Notes: generated from the letters alone by a model not told the origin. Shown: positions 34,722 to 44,009, counted from the stretch's first letter. The stretch is DNA of 64,000 bases from JANXSF01 sp043755435 (GCA_043755435.1 JAYUSZ010000059.1:1-64000), one strand, 5' to 3'. A program made the numbers and translations.

Positions 34722-35357
34722 TTACAGAGATTCAAGCACCGGAACAGTAATTAGCCGTCGTTCAATTTGATTTTCAATCGCCCTGATCATTTGCCTTCGC
34801 AAATCCGCTGCACTTGCGCGGGTTTGTTCACCCATTTCAGCAACTGGCATGCGGGCCATTTCCTGCGCTAATCTCAATGAATCCTCACTCACTCTTAGTT
34901 CCGGCAAAAATCCGGATAATTTCACGGCCCAAAAACTAAAATAATTCACAGCAGACCAAGGTCCTTTTGAAGGAGCCAACCTCATCTGAGTCACAACTGC
35001 GCTCAGCAGCCTGAAGAACTTCTCATTCGGCTCATGGGGCGGAAGCAAATGTTCAGAAACTTCCGTTAAATAATCAAGAGCCACACTCATCGCATAATCG
35101 CCGGCCAAACCAAACGGGCTAGAAATAACCTCACACCCATCCAAACGCGCAAGCTCCGAATTTTCTCGCTGGAAATAATCCATTCGCACCAACGATAACC
35201 GTTCAAGCCCACTGCCAAAAGGACTTTTGGGCTTTCTTGCCCGTTTGGCGACACCGCGCAGCTTCCCCTCGTCTTTGGTGAAGAAGCTAACCACGAGATC
35301 AGCTTCACCAAACGGATAAGTTCGGAGAGTGAAGGCTTCGCTGGACCGCGCTGGCAA
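34722..35357 (-). CDS. recO: DNA repair protein RecO (short form)
   Basis: Recombination mediator that helps load RecA in the RecFOR pathway. The N-terminal OB domain is recognisable (FTLRTYPFGEADLVVSFFTK, GVAKRARKPKSPFG, LSLVRMDYF). At 211 residues it is shorter than the usual ~240, and the C-terminal four-Cys zinc motif is absent, as in several other lineages. The start is TTG 35357, since no ATG or GTG lies between the upstream stop and the conserved N-terminus. It is the first gene of a glyQ-glyS-ppdK operon. Family call is good despite low conservation. Confidence 0.85.
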   Translation of the reverse strand: MPARSSEAFTLRTYPFGEADLVVSFFTKDEGKLRGVAKRARKPKSPFGSGLERLSLVRMDYFQRENSELARLDGCEVISSPFGLAGDYAMSVALDYLTEVSEHLLPPHEPNEKFFRLLSAVVTQMRLAPSKGPWSAVNYFSFWAVKLSGFLPELRVSEDSLRLAQEMARMPVAEMGEQTRASAADLRRQMIRAIENQIERRLITVPVLESL

Positions 35358-35490
35358 CGGGACTAAGAGCCTGAATCAGAATCTAAAGTTTTAGGTTAGC
35401 ACAGCTGGAAAATATTGAAAAAATTAACCCATTCCGCTAGCCACTTGTACACCCGGCAAACTATAATGCCCTTTTCCCCTAAACACACAA

Positions 35491-37551
35491 ATGCTCCTTT
35501 ACGCACTCACCATTTTCCTTTCAGCATTCTTGCTTTTTCAAGTGCAGCCGCTCATTGCCAAGATTATTCTGCCCTGGTTTGGAGGCTCTGCCGCAGTTTG
35601 GAATACTTGCATGCTCTTCTTTCAGGCAGCCTTGCTTGGCGGATATGGTTATGCCCACTGGATTATTCAAAAGCAGAGGACAGATCGGCAAATCAAGATC
35701 CACAGCATCTTGTTGGGTGTGAGTATCCTGGCGCTGCCCATCATGCCTGGCAATCAGTGGAAACCCAGCGGCACGGAAAATCCATCAACCGCAATATTGC
35801 TTTTGTTGCTGGTCACTATCGGCTTACCGTATTTTCTGCTATCGACCACAAGCCCCTTGCTGCAGGCCTGGTATTCGCGTCAGTTCAACGGAGCCATTCC
35901 ATACCGTCTGTTTGCTCTTTCAAACTTCGCATCACTTCTGGCGTTGCTCAGCTATCCTCCACTAGTTGAACCGAACTTCAGCGCAAGAACGCAAGCCTAC
36001 GCATGGTCAGGGGGCTATGCACTTTTCGTCCTGGCTTGTATTTTCACTGCATGGAAAAGCAAGGATGCCGTGTTCCACGCCGAAGCCGATCAAAGCGCAG
36101 CCATCCCGCCGACCGTAGGCGATCAATTTATGTGGATGGGCCTTTCTGCTTGCGCCTCTATTCTTCTGCTGGCTGTCACAACGCATCTCACCCAGGACGT
36201 TGCGGCTATCCCGTTTCTATGGCTGATTCCCTTGGTTCTTTACCTTCTAACCTTCATTCTGGCTTTTGAGACTTCACGTTTCTACTACCGTCCAGTTTTT
36301 CTCCCCTTGGCCTTTCTATCTTTGGGACTTGTATCCTGGTTGCTTAAGCCGGATCGCGCCGCGTGGCTACCCAACGCTTTTCCGGATCCCTCTGACTGGG
36401 GCATGCCGCGCCTTATCGCAGCCTACTCCTTGTCCATGTTTTTTATGGCGTTGGCTTGCCATGGCGAACTTGCTCGCCTCAAACCGCACCCTCGTTATCT
36501 AACAAGTTTCTATTTCATGCTTTCCATTGGCGGAGCAGTCGGTGGCGTGTTCGTCGGGTTGCTAGCTCCAAACCTTTTCAATTCCTATTACGAATTTCCC
36601 GGTGGCCTGGCATTGACAGCGATTCTGCTCTGTTTAGCGATGGTACGCGGCCAGGAACAGTGGATTGAGGAAAGTAAGATTCGAATGGCTGGTCTGGCAG
36701 TTGTAGTGCTTTGCCTGGGCGCCTTCATGATGCAGCTTGGCCGCGTTGTGCGCCATGAACTGGATGGGTACCGCGTGGTGATGCGCAATTTCTACGGCCA
36801 GTTACGAGTGGAGGAAGAAGGCGGGATCCGCAAATTGATGCACGGCGTCATTAACCATGGCCAACAGTATGTGGACCCTGCCAAGCGCCGCGTAATTAGC
36901 AATTATTATTGTGCGGAATCCGGTGTTGGAAAACTGATGGGTGCCCGACTTCCCGGAGTCCCGCAGCGGGTGGGCATCGTTGGACTCGGTACGGGGAACC
37001 TTACGGCTTATGCGCGAAAGGGGGATGCTTATCGTGTCTATGAAATCAATCCACAAGTGATCCAACTCGCCAATTCGGAATTCACTTATCTAAAAGATGC
37101 AGAGACTCCAATTGAATTGTCGTTGGGGGATGCAAGGCTATCGCTGGAACGGGAACCAGTTCAGAATTTCGACGTTCTGACCATCGACGCGTTTTCCGGC
37201 GATGCAGTTCCTGTGCATCTTTTGACCAAAGAAGCCTTCGCTCTTTATTGGAAGCACATGAAACCCAATGGAGTTTTGGCGGTCCACATTTCCAATAAGT
37301 ATCTGGAATTGAAACCCGTCGTAGCAGGCAGTGCCGCCAGTGCCGGCAAGAAAAGCTTGGTTATTGAATATGACGAAACAGAGGATCCTGGAGAGATTTG
37401 CTTCGGCTCAACTTGGGTGCTGGTGTTGTCCGCTGAAACAGCAGCGTCGTTGCCGAACCTAATGAAGCAAGGTCAGATCGAGCAACCTACTGCGGGGTTC
37501 CGCACTTGGACCGATGATTTTTCCAGCATGTTCGGTATTTTGAAAAAGTAA
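35491..37551 (+). CDS. Membrane-fused spermidine-synthase-like protein
   Basis: A 686-residue protein. Residues 1 to about 430 hold roughly eleven membrane segments, beginning MLLYALTIFLSAFLLFQVQP, with conserved PWFGGSAAVWNTC and LSTTSPLLQAW. After about residue 440 comes a soluble SAM-type domain: VGIVGLGTGNLTAYARKG, YEINPQVIQLA and DVLTIDAFSGDAVPVHLLT, resembling polyamine aminopropyltransferases. Such fusions are widespread in Acidobacteriota and Planctomycetota, and their reaction is unproven. It is divergent from recO; no polyamine genes are nearby. Confidence 0.87.
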   Translation: MLLYALTIFLSAFLLFQVQPLIAKIILPWFGGSAAVWNTCMLFFQAALLGGYGYAHWIIQKQRTDRQIKIHSILLGVSILALPIMPGNQWKPSGTENPSTAILLLLLVTIGLPYFLLSTTSPLLQAWYSRQFNGAIPYRLFALSNFASLLALLSYPPLVEPNFSARTQAYAWSGGYALFVLACIFTAWKSKDAVFHAEADQSAAIPPTVGDQFMWMGLSACASILLLAVTTHLTQDVAAIPFLWLIPLVLYLLTFILAFETSRFYYRPVFLPLAFLSLGLVSWLLKPDRAAWLPNAFPDPSDWGMPRLIAAYSLSMFFMALACHGELARLKPHPRYLTSFYFMLSIGGAVGGVFVGLLAPNLFNSYYEFPGGLALTAILLCLAMVRGQEQWIEESKIRMAGLAVVVLCLGAFMMQLGRVVRHELDGYRVVMRNFYGQLRVEEEGGIRKLMHGVINHGQQYVDPAKRRVISNYYCAESGVGKLMGARLPGVPQRVGIVGLGTGNLTAYARKGDAYRVYEINPQVIQLANSEFTYLKDAETPIELSLGDARLSLEREPVQNFDVLTIDAFSGDAVPVHLLTKEAFALYWKHMKPNGVLAVHISNKYLELKPVVAGSAASAGKKSLVIEYDETEDPGEICFGSTWVLVLSAETAASLPNLMKQGQIEQPTAGFRTWTDDFSSMFGILKK

Positions 37552-37556
37552 TCTAC

Positions 37557-39233
37557 TTACGGTTCCACTTTGGTCACCTTCAACTCAACCCGTTCGGTGG
37601 AACCTTCCTTCACAACAATCTTTGCCCCATCATTTTCAAAACGGCGCATGAATTCTGGATCTTTGTACAACTCAGCAGTAATGGCTGACCATGCGTATAC
37701 TTTATAGTTTCCGGGCGCAAGACCAGACACCTGGAATTTCCCATCTGTATCGGTAGTCGCAGTCTTTATCAAGTAGGGCTGCATCGGCTGCGCTGGATCG
37801 GGAAGGACGGTCACTGGCAATCCAGGCGCAGCAACATCACCTTCTTTAACCGTTCCCGAAGCAAGTCCAGGATTGGTTCCCAAAGTAATTTCAATTTTCG
37901 AGCCAGAGGATGCGCCGCTTAGATCGATCCCAGTCTGCGTCACGTCCTGCGCATCCAGTCTTATGGATCGAATAAAGGCATCATTGACACCAGTAAGGGT
38001 GACCATGAAATTGTCGCGAGAAGCGGACTCCAACTTAAAAGCACCCTTCGTATCTACTCGTCCTTCCACGTCACCCATTGAAAGCGTACCCAAAGGCCGA
38101 ATGGTCACCCATGCACGGGAAAGATCCACTGGCTTGCTCCCATCTATTTTCAAAGTTCCGGTCACAGTGACAGGCTCGGCCGCAATCAAATTCAAACCAT
38201 CGATATTGCCACTGGAGACAGTCACCAAGCCCTTGCCCAAAATCGCCTGGGAACGATCCATGCGCATGACGATAGCCTGGTACGAAGCAGGCTGAACATT
38301 GGGAAATTCAAATCCTCCGTCACTTCGCACAGCGGCAGAAATACCTGATCCATCATTCATCACAACAGCGTTGCGGTCGGCAGGCAGGAGAGTAACGCGC
38401 ATAGCCTGTTTTTCCTTTTTCACTGGGGTTGAAACATCAACGCCAGTCACGCTGCCGCGGATCCGGTAGTTAGCAGAGCGTCCAAGTTGAAAGGTTAATC
38501 CAGTAACTTCCCTGCCCGCTTCCAATTGGATCAAAGAGGCCCCGGAAGCATCAATCGCACCAGGATAAAACGTGGCCACATAGTCTTCGTTGCTCAATTT
38601 TTCCACTTGGCCACGTTGAGGGCCACGAAAGCCACCGCCCGGGCCACCGCCGCCTCGACCCGAAGTGGACGCCATCACAAAGTAGCGGCCTGGAGGCAAG
38701 TTAAAAACACGAAACTCCCCTAAATCATTGGTGGTGCCGCCACCCTGCATGGTGGCTCGTCTCCGGCCAGCCAGTGCCGTAACTTTCATCACACTCACTT
38801 GAACCCGCTGCATTGGATCGCCATCCATATCTAACACCTTGCCGGCAACTGCGCCTTGGGGCATCAGCTTTACATCAATCCCCGTTAATGCCTGTCCAGA
38901 AGCAAGATTGATAGTTGAAGATGATCCTGATTGGGAGCGTCCTGGAGGAGTATACCGTTGGGGTAGAAAGCCTGTTCTTTCCGCGCTGATCTGATAACTT
39001 CCGGGTGCGATGCCATCGAAAGCAAAACGTCCCTCAACATCGGTTGAAAGCTGCCTTGCAACACCACCACCCCGGCTCATTGGGGAAAGAGTCACGTTCA
39101 CTTTTCGCAATGGTTCGCTGGTAAGCGAGTGAACGGCACGCCCCTCCACGCGGGCTGGTTTTTGCTCAGTAACCGGTTTTTGAGCAAGAGTTGGAAGGGC
39201 AACAAGCCCAACAAGAAATAGAAGAGTGCGCAT
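37557..39233 (-). CDS. Carboxypeptidase-regulatory-like repeat protein, secreted
   Basis: A 558-residue exported protein. ATG 39233 gives signal peptide MRTLLFLVGLVALPTLAQ. It contains several carboxypeptidase-regulatory-like (transthyretin-type) beta-sandwich units: RVEGRAVHSLTSEPLRKVNV...GRFAFDGIAPGSYQISAER, VAGKVLDMDGDPMQRVQVSV...FRVFNLPPGRYFVMAS, and a final GKFQVSGLAPGNYKVYAW. A Gly-rich loop (GRGGGGPGGGFRGPQRG) lies near residue 195. No enzymatic domain. It probably acts outside the cytoplasm in binding or adhesion (inference). Convergent with the spermidine-synthase-like gene, 5 bp apart. Confidence 0.82.
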   Translation of the reverse strand: MRTLLFLVGLVALPTLAQKPVTEQKPARVEGRAVHSLTSEPLRKVNVTLSPMSRGGGVARQLSTDVEGRFAFDGIAPGSYQISAERTGFLPQRYTPPGRSQSGSSSTINLASGQALTGIDVKLMPQGAVAGKVLDMDGDPMQRVQVSVMKVTALAGRRRATMQGGGTTNDLGEFRVFNLPPGRYFVMASTSGRGGGGPGGGFRGPQRGQVEKLSNEDYVATFYPGAIDASGASLIQLEAGREVTGLTFQLGRSANYRIRGSVTGVDVSTPVKKEKQAMRVTLLPADRNAVVMNDGSGISAAVRSDGGFEFPNVQPASYQAIVMRMDRSQAILGKGLVTVSSGNIDGLNLIAAEPVTVTGTLKIDGSKPVDLSRAWVTIRPLGTLSMGDVEGRVDTKGAFKLESASRDNFMVTLTGVNDAFIRSIRLDAQDVTQTGIDLSGASSGSKIEITLGTNPGLASGTVKEGDVAAPGLPVTVLPDPAQPMQPYLIKTATTDTDGKFQVSGLAPGNYKVYAWSAITAELYKDPEFMRRFENDGAKIVVKEGSTERVELKVTKVEP

Positions 39234-39349
39234 GTTCTTACACAATATATAACGCGATCGAGTCCTAAATGTAACGGAGGACAATGGCAAATGATAGAAT
39301 CACCGGTGCCAGAAGTTGTAAAAGATTGTAAAGGGAAGGAGTTGAAATA

Positions 39350-40261
39350 ATGTCCAGGAAAGCTACCATATCCGGTTTAACGGTCCTAAGCGCAGCAGTG
39401 CTGTTCGGCCAAATATTTTACGCACCTAAAGGCAAGCCCGCACAGTATTCGGCACCTCACAAGGCCCATACGAAATTGGCGGAAGTGAAATCTTCCCATG
39501 CCGGTCAGTCGCGTTGGCGGCATACAGTGGTTGACGACGCGCACTTGAATTCTGTGTGGGTTCAAGCGCAACCAGGCGATAAGGAACCGCAGCAACTGCA
39601 CCCTGATACTCGAACTTGGTGGGTTATCCAGGAAGGGGAAATCCGTTTCACAATTGAAGGCCAACCGAAGCCTATTGTTGGGAGGAAAGGTTCGATGGTG
39701 CAGGTTCCCATGGCCACTATTTTTTCCATGGAAACCATTGGGGACAAGCCCTCGCTGCGATTTGAAACTAACATTGCACGTGCCAAAACACTTTATGTAA
39801 ATCAGGCGGACGCGCCCAAAATACCGGGATTCAACTTCGTGCCTGGCGGTTTCACGCGCAAAGATGTTATGGGTGTTTACCTGCACAACAACAAGCCGCA
39901 TGTTCACTATGACGAAGTGGCAGAGGGCGTGGATTCTGGCAAGTTGAAAGGTACCATCCGAATCGTGCAAGATGACCGTGGAACAGCCAACTTCATCTAC
40001 GGCCGGAATAGCGCACTACCTGCCCTGGACGAGAAAAATAAAGGTCACTGGCACCCCGAAGGTGCCGAGTATTGGCTGATCATGAAGGGGCAGATTCGGT
40101 ATCCGATTGAGGATGTAGGCGTGGTGATTGCCAGTGAAGGCGACGTGGTCTATGTGCCTCCATACACCTATCACGCACCGCGCTGGTGGGGTGAAGGGGC
40201 ATCTTGTCGTTTGGCATTTAATGGATTCCCATACATTGCACATTTATTTGAGGCTCATTGA
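39350..40261 (+). CDS. Bicupin-like protein, exported
   Basis: A 303-residue protein with signal-like N-terminus (ISGLTVLSAAVLFGQ). Two cupin-like barrels: the first has QLHPDTRTWWVIQEGEIRFT and GSMVQVPMATIFSME, the second NKGHWHPEGAEYWLIMKGQI with a HWHPE metal-binding string and GDVVYVPPYTYHAPRW. The second barrel keeps the His-x-His...Glu...His set; the first is degenerate. Possible dioxygenase, isomerase or ligand binder; no substrate can be given. GGAAGGAG lies just upstream of ATG 39350. Confidence 0.78.
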   Translation: MSRKATISGLTVLSAAVLFGQIFYAPKGKPAQYSAPHKAHTKLAEVKSSHAGQSRWRHTVVDDAHLNSVWVQAQPGDKEPQQLHPDTRTWWVIQEGEIRFTIEGQPKPIVGRKGSMVQVPMATIFSMETIGDKPSLRFETNIARAKTLYVNQADAPKIPGFNFVPGGFTRKDVMGVYLHNNKPHVHYDEVAEGVDSGKLKGTIRIVQDDRGTANFIYGRNSALPALDEKNKGHWHPEGAEYWLIMKGQIRYPIEDVGVVIASEGDVVYVPPYTYHAPRWWGEGASCRLAFNGFPYIAHLFEAH

Positions 40262-40439
40262 GAAAACCACAAAAGCAGCCGTCTTGAATATTGGGCTTGT
40301 CAATTGTCTGTCAATCAGTCTAAATAGATTCATGAAGTTACAAGGACTGTTGATCGGTTTATGAGTTGAACAGGCGATTTCAGCAGCAGCAAAAAAGTGG
40401 TCTGAACTTCAGTTTCTTCGGTGCCGCGTTTGCCGAGAG
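40262..40439. other. Intergenic region before the csp leader
   Basis: About 180 bp between the bicupin stop and the folded csp leader. I see no gene. It must contain the csp promoter if the leader is transcribed; candidate AT-rich hexamers occur, but none is convincing enough to place. Confidence 0.4.
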
Positions 40440-40560
40440 GCTCTCGGATTTGCGACAATCGGAGAGCAATTTAATTAATTGCTGTAAGCCGAAAGCCGGG
40501 GTCTTCATACGGATCCCTGATGTAGGGTGAAGTGCGTTCCCCCGGACGATAGGCGCAGAG
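40440..40560 (+). promoter_or_regulatory. Folded 5' leader of the cold-shock gene
   Basis: Three nested or consecutive hairpins precede csp. GCTCTC..GA around 40439-40469 pairs with TC.GAGAGC (one mismatch). AGCAATT pairs with AATTGCT (40466-40484). A three-tier stem follows: CCGGGG (40496-40501) with CCCCGG (40540-40545), CTTCA (40503-40507) with TGAAG (40528-40532), and CCCT (40515-40518) with AGGG (40524-40527). Structured leaders that control translation with temperature are known for csp mRNAs. I do not recognise a known riboswitch consensus. Confidence 0.5.
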
Positions 40561-40582
40561 TTTGTTTAGGAGATTTAAAGTA

Positions 40583-40786
40583 GTGAGAGAAAAAGGCGTC
40601 GTGAAATGGTTTAATGCCGCGAAGGGCTATGGCTTCATTCAGCGGTCAACTGGAGAAGATGTGTTCGTGCACTTTAGCGCGATCCAGATGAATGGATATC
40701 GGACCCTCGAGGAAGGATTAGAAGTGGAGTTTGAGGTTAAAACAGGCCCTAAAGGCCTGCAAGCCGAAAACGTCACGAAAGCCTAG
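40583..40786 (+). CDS. Cold-shock domain protein
   Basis: A 67-residue OB-fold nucleic-acid chaperone. RNP1 is KGYGFIQ and RNP2 is DVFVHFSAI, within GVVKWFNAAKGYGFI, a textbook CspA-family sequence. Start GTG 40583 is chosen: AGGAGA at 40568-40573 is 9 nt upstream, whereas the TTG at 40562 would bury that site in the coding region. It binds single-stranded RNA or DNA in the cytoplasm. A folded leader precedes it and a hairpin terminator follows within 30 bp, so it is monocistronic. Confidence 0.95.
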   Translation: MREKGVVKWFNAAKGYGFIQRSTGEDVFVHFSAIQMNGYRTLEEGLEVEFEVKTGPKGLQAENVTKA

Positions 40787-40815
40787 TTCCCACAACTGAA
40801 CGGCTTCGAGAATAA

Positions 40816-40843
40816 AAGGCTGCCCCGAAAGGGTAGCCTTTTT
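40816..40843 (+). terminator. Rho-independent terminator of csp
   Basis: AAGGCTGCCC (40816-40825) pairs with GGGTAGCCTT (40831-40840) with one G-T wobble and a 5-nt loop, followed by TTTT. It lies 30 bp after the csp stop. Confidence 0.85.
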
Positions 40844-40883
40844 ACTTTTCATCTGGCTAGGATTGAAACAATTAGCGTCAACC

Positions 40884-40901
40884 CTCTTAACACTCTTAAC
40901 A
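40884..40901. promoter_or_regulatory. Tandem direct repeat CTCTTAACA x2 upstream of the sigma gene
   Basis: Two exact 9-bp units lie about 75-90 bp before the sigma factor start. A third CTCTTAAC is at 44016-44023, just after the response-regulator stop. Tandem direct repeats are the usual binding geometry of OmpR-type regulators such as the one in this operon; the link is inference. Confidence 0.45.
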
Positions 40902-40973
40902 GTACTTTTTCCTCGTTTTTACCCCAAGGTTGCGCGAAATGTCGTCTCATGGTTATGAGGACACTAGGCAACC

Positions 40974-41549
40974 ATGACACCAGCCATTGAAATCGATAGC
41001 AACTTAATGCTACGGGTTAGAGACGGGGACATGCAGTGCTTTGAAAATCTACTTGAGCGCCACCGCACACCCCTCGTGCACTTTCTTTACCGGATGGTTC
41101 ACAACCATGCTGTCGCCGAGGAGTTGGCTCAAGAAGTTTTCCTACGTGTCTATTGCTCCCGCGAAAATTATAAACCTTCTGCCAAATTCACAACCTGGCT
41201 CTACCGTATAGCAACGAACCTTGCTCTAAACTGGCTTCGCGACAAGCGGCGAGAACGGATGGAAGAAAGCCTTGACGCTGTGACGCTTCTTGGGTTTCGC
41301 CGTCAGATTTCAGACACCACTCCCGATGTTCACAAAAACATGCTGAAACGCGAGTATATGGACGAAATCAAACAGGCGATTTTCAGCCTTCCTGATCGTC
41401 AAAAAGCTGCCGTGTTGATGCACAAATATGAAGAGATGGACTATTGGCAAATTGCCGAATCCATGAGTTGTTCCATGACCACTGTGAAAGCTTTGTTGTT
41501 TAGGGCATATACTACGTTACGTACGCGTCTTGCGCACATTGCGGCGTAG
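40974..41549 (+). CDS. ECF-type RNA polymerase sigma factor
   Basis: A 191-residue sigma-70-family factor. Region 2 (VRDGDMQCFENLLERHRTP through EELAQEVFLRVY and FTTWLYRIATNLALNWLRDK) and region 4 (IFSLPDRQKAAVLMHKYEEM, IAESMSCSMTTVKALLFRA) are both present. It directs core polymerase to a specific promoter set. No anti-sigma gene follows. Instead a sensor kinase begins 3 bp after its stop, so control is probably tied to the two-component system. Two CTCTTAACA repeats lie upstream. Confidence 0.92.
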   Translation: MTPAIEIDSNLMLRVRDGDMQCFENLLERHRTPLVHFLYRMVHNHAVAEELAQEVFLRVYCSRENYKPSAKFTTWLYRIATNLALNWLRDKRRERMEESLDAVTLLGFRRQISDTTPDVHKNMLKREYMDEIKQAIFSLPDRQKAAVLMHKYEEMDYWQIAESMSCSMTTVKALLFRAYTTLRTRLAHIAA

Positions 41550-41552
41550 TCG

Positions 41553-43316
41553 ATGATAAAGTTTCCTTTTCAATTTCCGTGGAACCGATCTCACCTTCCG
41601 TTGTTGCTGGGAAGTGCCTTGGCTGTTTTGCTCCCAGCATTGGCTGTTGTGCAGTATCGCTGGATCAGCCAACTCAGCATGGCGGAGCAAGAAAGGCTAG
41701 ACCGTAAATTAAAAGAGTCCGTCATACTTTTCACTCGGGAATTCAATTCAGAGTTGAATCGGATGAATGCTTTCCTGTTGGCACCACGCAGTGAAACAGC
41801 AAATGGCGATTTCGCATTAAGATATCGCCGATGGGCAACTAACAACAGTCAAATCCCCCTGATCAAGACCATATATAGGTCCTCCGGCGGTCTGCGAGGT
41901 ACAGAAATTCTGGAAGCTTACAATCCAGAAAAAGGGAGTTGGGAACCGGTCCAATGGCCTGTTTCGTTTCAGAAAATGAAAGAGCAAGCCGAATGGCGTC
42001 CTCCACCCGAAGGCCAGCCACAAGCCCGCCCACCTGGAACCAGACCGTCCAGAGATTGGTTTGATAAAGATGTTATAGCCGCGGCGGCACCCCGTTTAGA
42101 TCTGCAGACAGATCCGGATTTGGGGTCCCCGATATGGAGCCAAGCCGTGTTGCAGGGCTGGACAATTGTGGAATTCGACCGCACTTACTTGCAGACCCAA
42201 TACTTCCCCGAACTTGCTGAGCGCCATTTTGGCGAAGACTACAGAATCCGGATCGCCACTCGCGGAAGCCAATCAAACCTGATTTACCAATCTGAGCCAG
42301 ATGGCAATGTTAACGACTTCAATCCATCAGATGCAACCGGTTCGCTATTCGACATAAGGCCGGAACTTCCAACCCGCTTTGGTCCACCGCCAATGGGTGG
42401 AGGTCCGCCTGGCTCCAGAAACCCTGCCGCAGGACCGCCACCCGAGCCACGCGGGCGTTGGTCGGTTTCCGTTCGTCACAAGGCTGGGTCCATTGCCCAA
42501 GCTGCCGGAATGGTAAGGAATCAGAACCTGCTAATCAGTTTTGCAATTCTGATTCTAATGGCTGGAACGATGGGACTGCTAATCACAACCACCAGACGTT
42601 CACAGCATTTGGCTCACCAACAAATGGAGTTCGTGGCAAGTGTCTCACACGAACTGCGGACGCCGCTAGCGGTGATCCGATCTGCGGGTGACAACCTTGC
42701 CGATGGCCTTGTAACAAGCGAAGGACAGGTGCGGCGCTACGGATCGCTAATCCGAAATGAGGGCCGCCGGCTTTCAGACATAGTGGAACAAATCATGAGT
42801 TTCGCTGGTCTGGAGAAAGGCAAAGCGAAGTTCGAGTTCACTTCTGTAGATGTAAATGCAATGATTCAACGGGCTGTAGCATCCTGCGAACCCACGCTGA
42901 AGGACCGGGGTTGCCGCATCGAAATGGATATCCCCGAAGACTTGCCACACGTCTTGGCCGATCCTAACTCGCTGGCTCACTGCCTGCAGAATCTTCTCAC
43001 CAATGCCGCAAAATACGCCAATGAATCGGGCTGGATTGGCCTTTCGGCCCGTACTCTGCAAACCAGTAGCGGCCAACAATTAGAAATCAGCGTTGAAGAT
43101 CACGGCCCGGGAATCGCTCCCGCCGATCTCCCGCATATTTTTGAACCTTTCTATCGCGGAAAGAAAGCAGTTGAGGACCAAATTCATGGAACAGGACTTG
43201 GGCTCAGTCTCGTAAAGCGGATCATGGAAGCACATTCTGGCCGCATCGAAGTGCAATCCGTTTCCGGCAAAGGCAGCATCTTCACACTGAAACTCCCGGC
43301 AACTCTGGCAGGTTAA
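41553..43316 (+). CDS. Membrane sensor histidine kinase
   Basis: A 587-residue kinase. One membrane segment is near residues 16-36 (LLLGSALAVLLPALAVV) and another near 327-346 (LISFAILILMAGTMGLLIT), flanking a large periplasmic sensor with a Pro/Gly-rich stretch (RFGPPPMGGGPPGSRNPA). The dimerisation domain has phospho-acceptor His366 in ASVSHELRTPLAV. The ATPase domain shows NLLTNAAKYA (N box), VEDHGPGIAP (G1), FEPFYRG (F box) and GTGLGLSLVKRIMEAH (G2). Ligand unknown. It is followed by its response regulator after 6 bp. Confidence 0.93.
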   Translation: MIKFPFQFPWNRSHLPLLLGSALAVLLPALAVVQYRWISQLSMAEQERLDRKLKESVILFTREFNSELNRMNAFLLAPRSETANGDFALRYRRWATNNSQIPLIKTIYRSSGGLRGTEILEAYNPEKGSWEPVQWPVSFQKMKEQAEWRPPPEGQPQARPPGTRPSRDWFDKDVIAAAAPRLDLQTDPDLGSPIWSQAVLQGWTIVEFDRTYLQTQYFPELAERHFGEDYRIRIATRGSQSNLIYQSEPDGNVNDFNPSDATGSLFDIRPELPTRFGPPPMGGGPPGSRNPAAGPPPEPRGRWSVSVRHKAGSIAQAAGMVRNQNLLISFAILILMAGTMGLLITTTRRSQHLAHQQMEFVASVSHELRTPLAVIRSAGDNLADGLVTSEGQVRRYGSLIRNEGRRLSDIVEQIMSFAGLEKGKAKFEFTSVDVNAMIQRAVASCEPTLKDRGCRIEMDIPEDLPHVLADPNSLAHCLQNLLTNAAKYANESGWIGLSARTLQTSSGQQLEISVEDHGPGIAPADLPHIFEPFYRGKKAVEDQIHGTGLGLSLVKRIMEAHSGRIEVQSVSGKGSIFTLKLPATLAG

Positions 43317-43322
43317 TAATAA

Positions 43323-44009
43323 ATGGCACAAAGGATATTGCTGGTTGAAGATGAGCCCGGATTAGTACTAACGCTCACCGATCGTCTGCAAGGAGAAGGC
43401 TATCATGCCGATGCTCGCGAAGACGGAGAAGCAGGCCTGGAACAAGCACTTGCTGAGCCTTATGACCTCATAATCCTTGATGTGATGCTTCCCAAGAAAA
43501 GTGGCTTTGACGTTTGCCGTAAGCTCCGCCAAAATGGCATGCAAACGCCAATCCTGATGCTGACGGCGCGGAACCAAGTGGTCGACAAAGTGGTAGGTCT
43601 TCAAATTGGGGCCGACGACTACCTCACCAAGCCATTCGATATGATGGAGCTGTTAGCAAGAATTGAAGCGCTCCTTCGCCGAGCAATCGCCAGCCCTGCT
43701 GCGCCTGTGATGGCGTATCAATTTGGAGCAGTCAAGGTTGATTTCCGCCGTGCTGAAGTTCTGCGCGATGCCAAACCAGTTGTTCTTTCAGCCCGCGAAT
43801 ATCAACTGTTAAAGTACTTGATTGAACATCGCGGTGAAACCATTTCAAGAGAACAACTGCTTACAGATGTTTGGGGTTACGATTCCACACCCGAGACCCG
43901 TACAGTTGATGTCCACATAGCCTGGTTGCGCCAGAAGCTGGAAGAAAACCCTCGCTATCCTCAATATTTTCTGACGCTGCGCGGACTTGGTTACAAGTTC
44001 GATAGTTAG
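43323..44009 (+). CDS. OmpR-family response regulator
   Basis: A 228-residue two-domain regulator. The receiver has the acidic pair in LLVEDEPG, phospho-acceptor Asp53 in LIILDVMLP, Thr in MLTAR and Lys in DYLTKPFDMMELLARI. The C-terminal winged helix includes LSAREYQLLKYLIEHRGETI and VDVHIAWLRQKLEENP...LRGLGYKF. Cognate to the upstream kinase. Direct repeats CTCTTAAC before the sigma gene and just after this gene are candidate sites. Confidence 0.95.
   Translation: MAQRILLVEDEPGLVLTLTDRLQGEGYHADAREDGEAGLEQALAEPYDLIILDVMLPKKSGFDVCRKLRQNGMQTPILMLTARNQVVDKVVGLQIGADDYLTKPFDMMELLARIEALLRRAIASPAAPVMAYQFGAVKVDFRRAEVLRDAKPVVLSAREYQLLKYLIEHRGETISREQLLTDVWGYDSTPETRTVDVHIAWLRQKLEENPRYPQYFLTLRGLGYKFDS

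Noticed and set aside
38600..38720. Gly/Pro-rich repetitive stretch as a possible minisatellite
   Set aside because: It encodes a Gly-rich loop in the regulatory-repeat protein and has no exact tandem unit.
40440..40560. Known riboswitch (glycine, SAM, c-di-GMP, fluoride and similar) upstream of csp
   Set aside because: The conserved core sequences of these classes are absent; only generic nested stems are visible.
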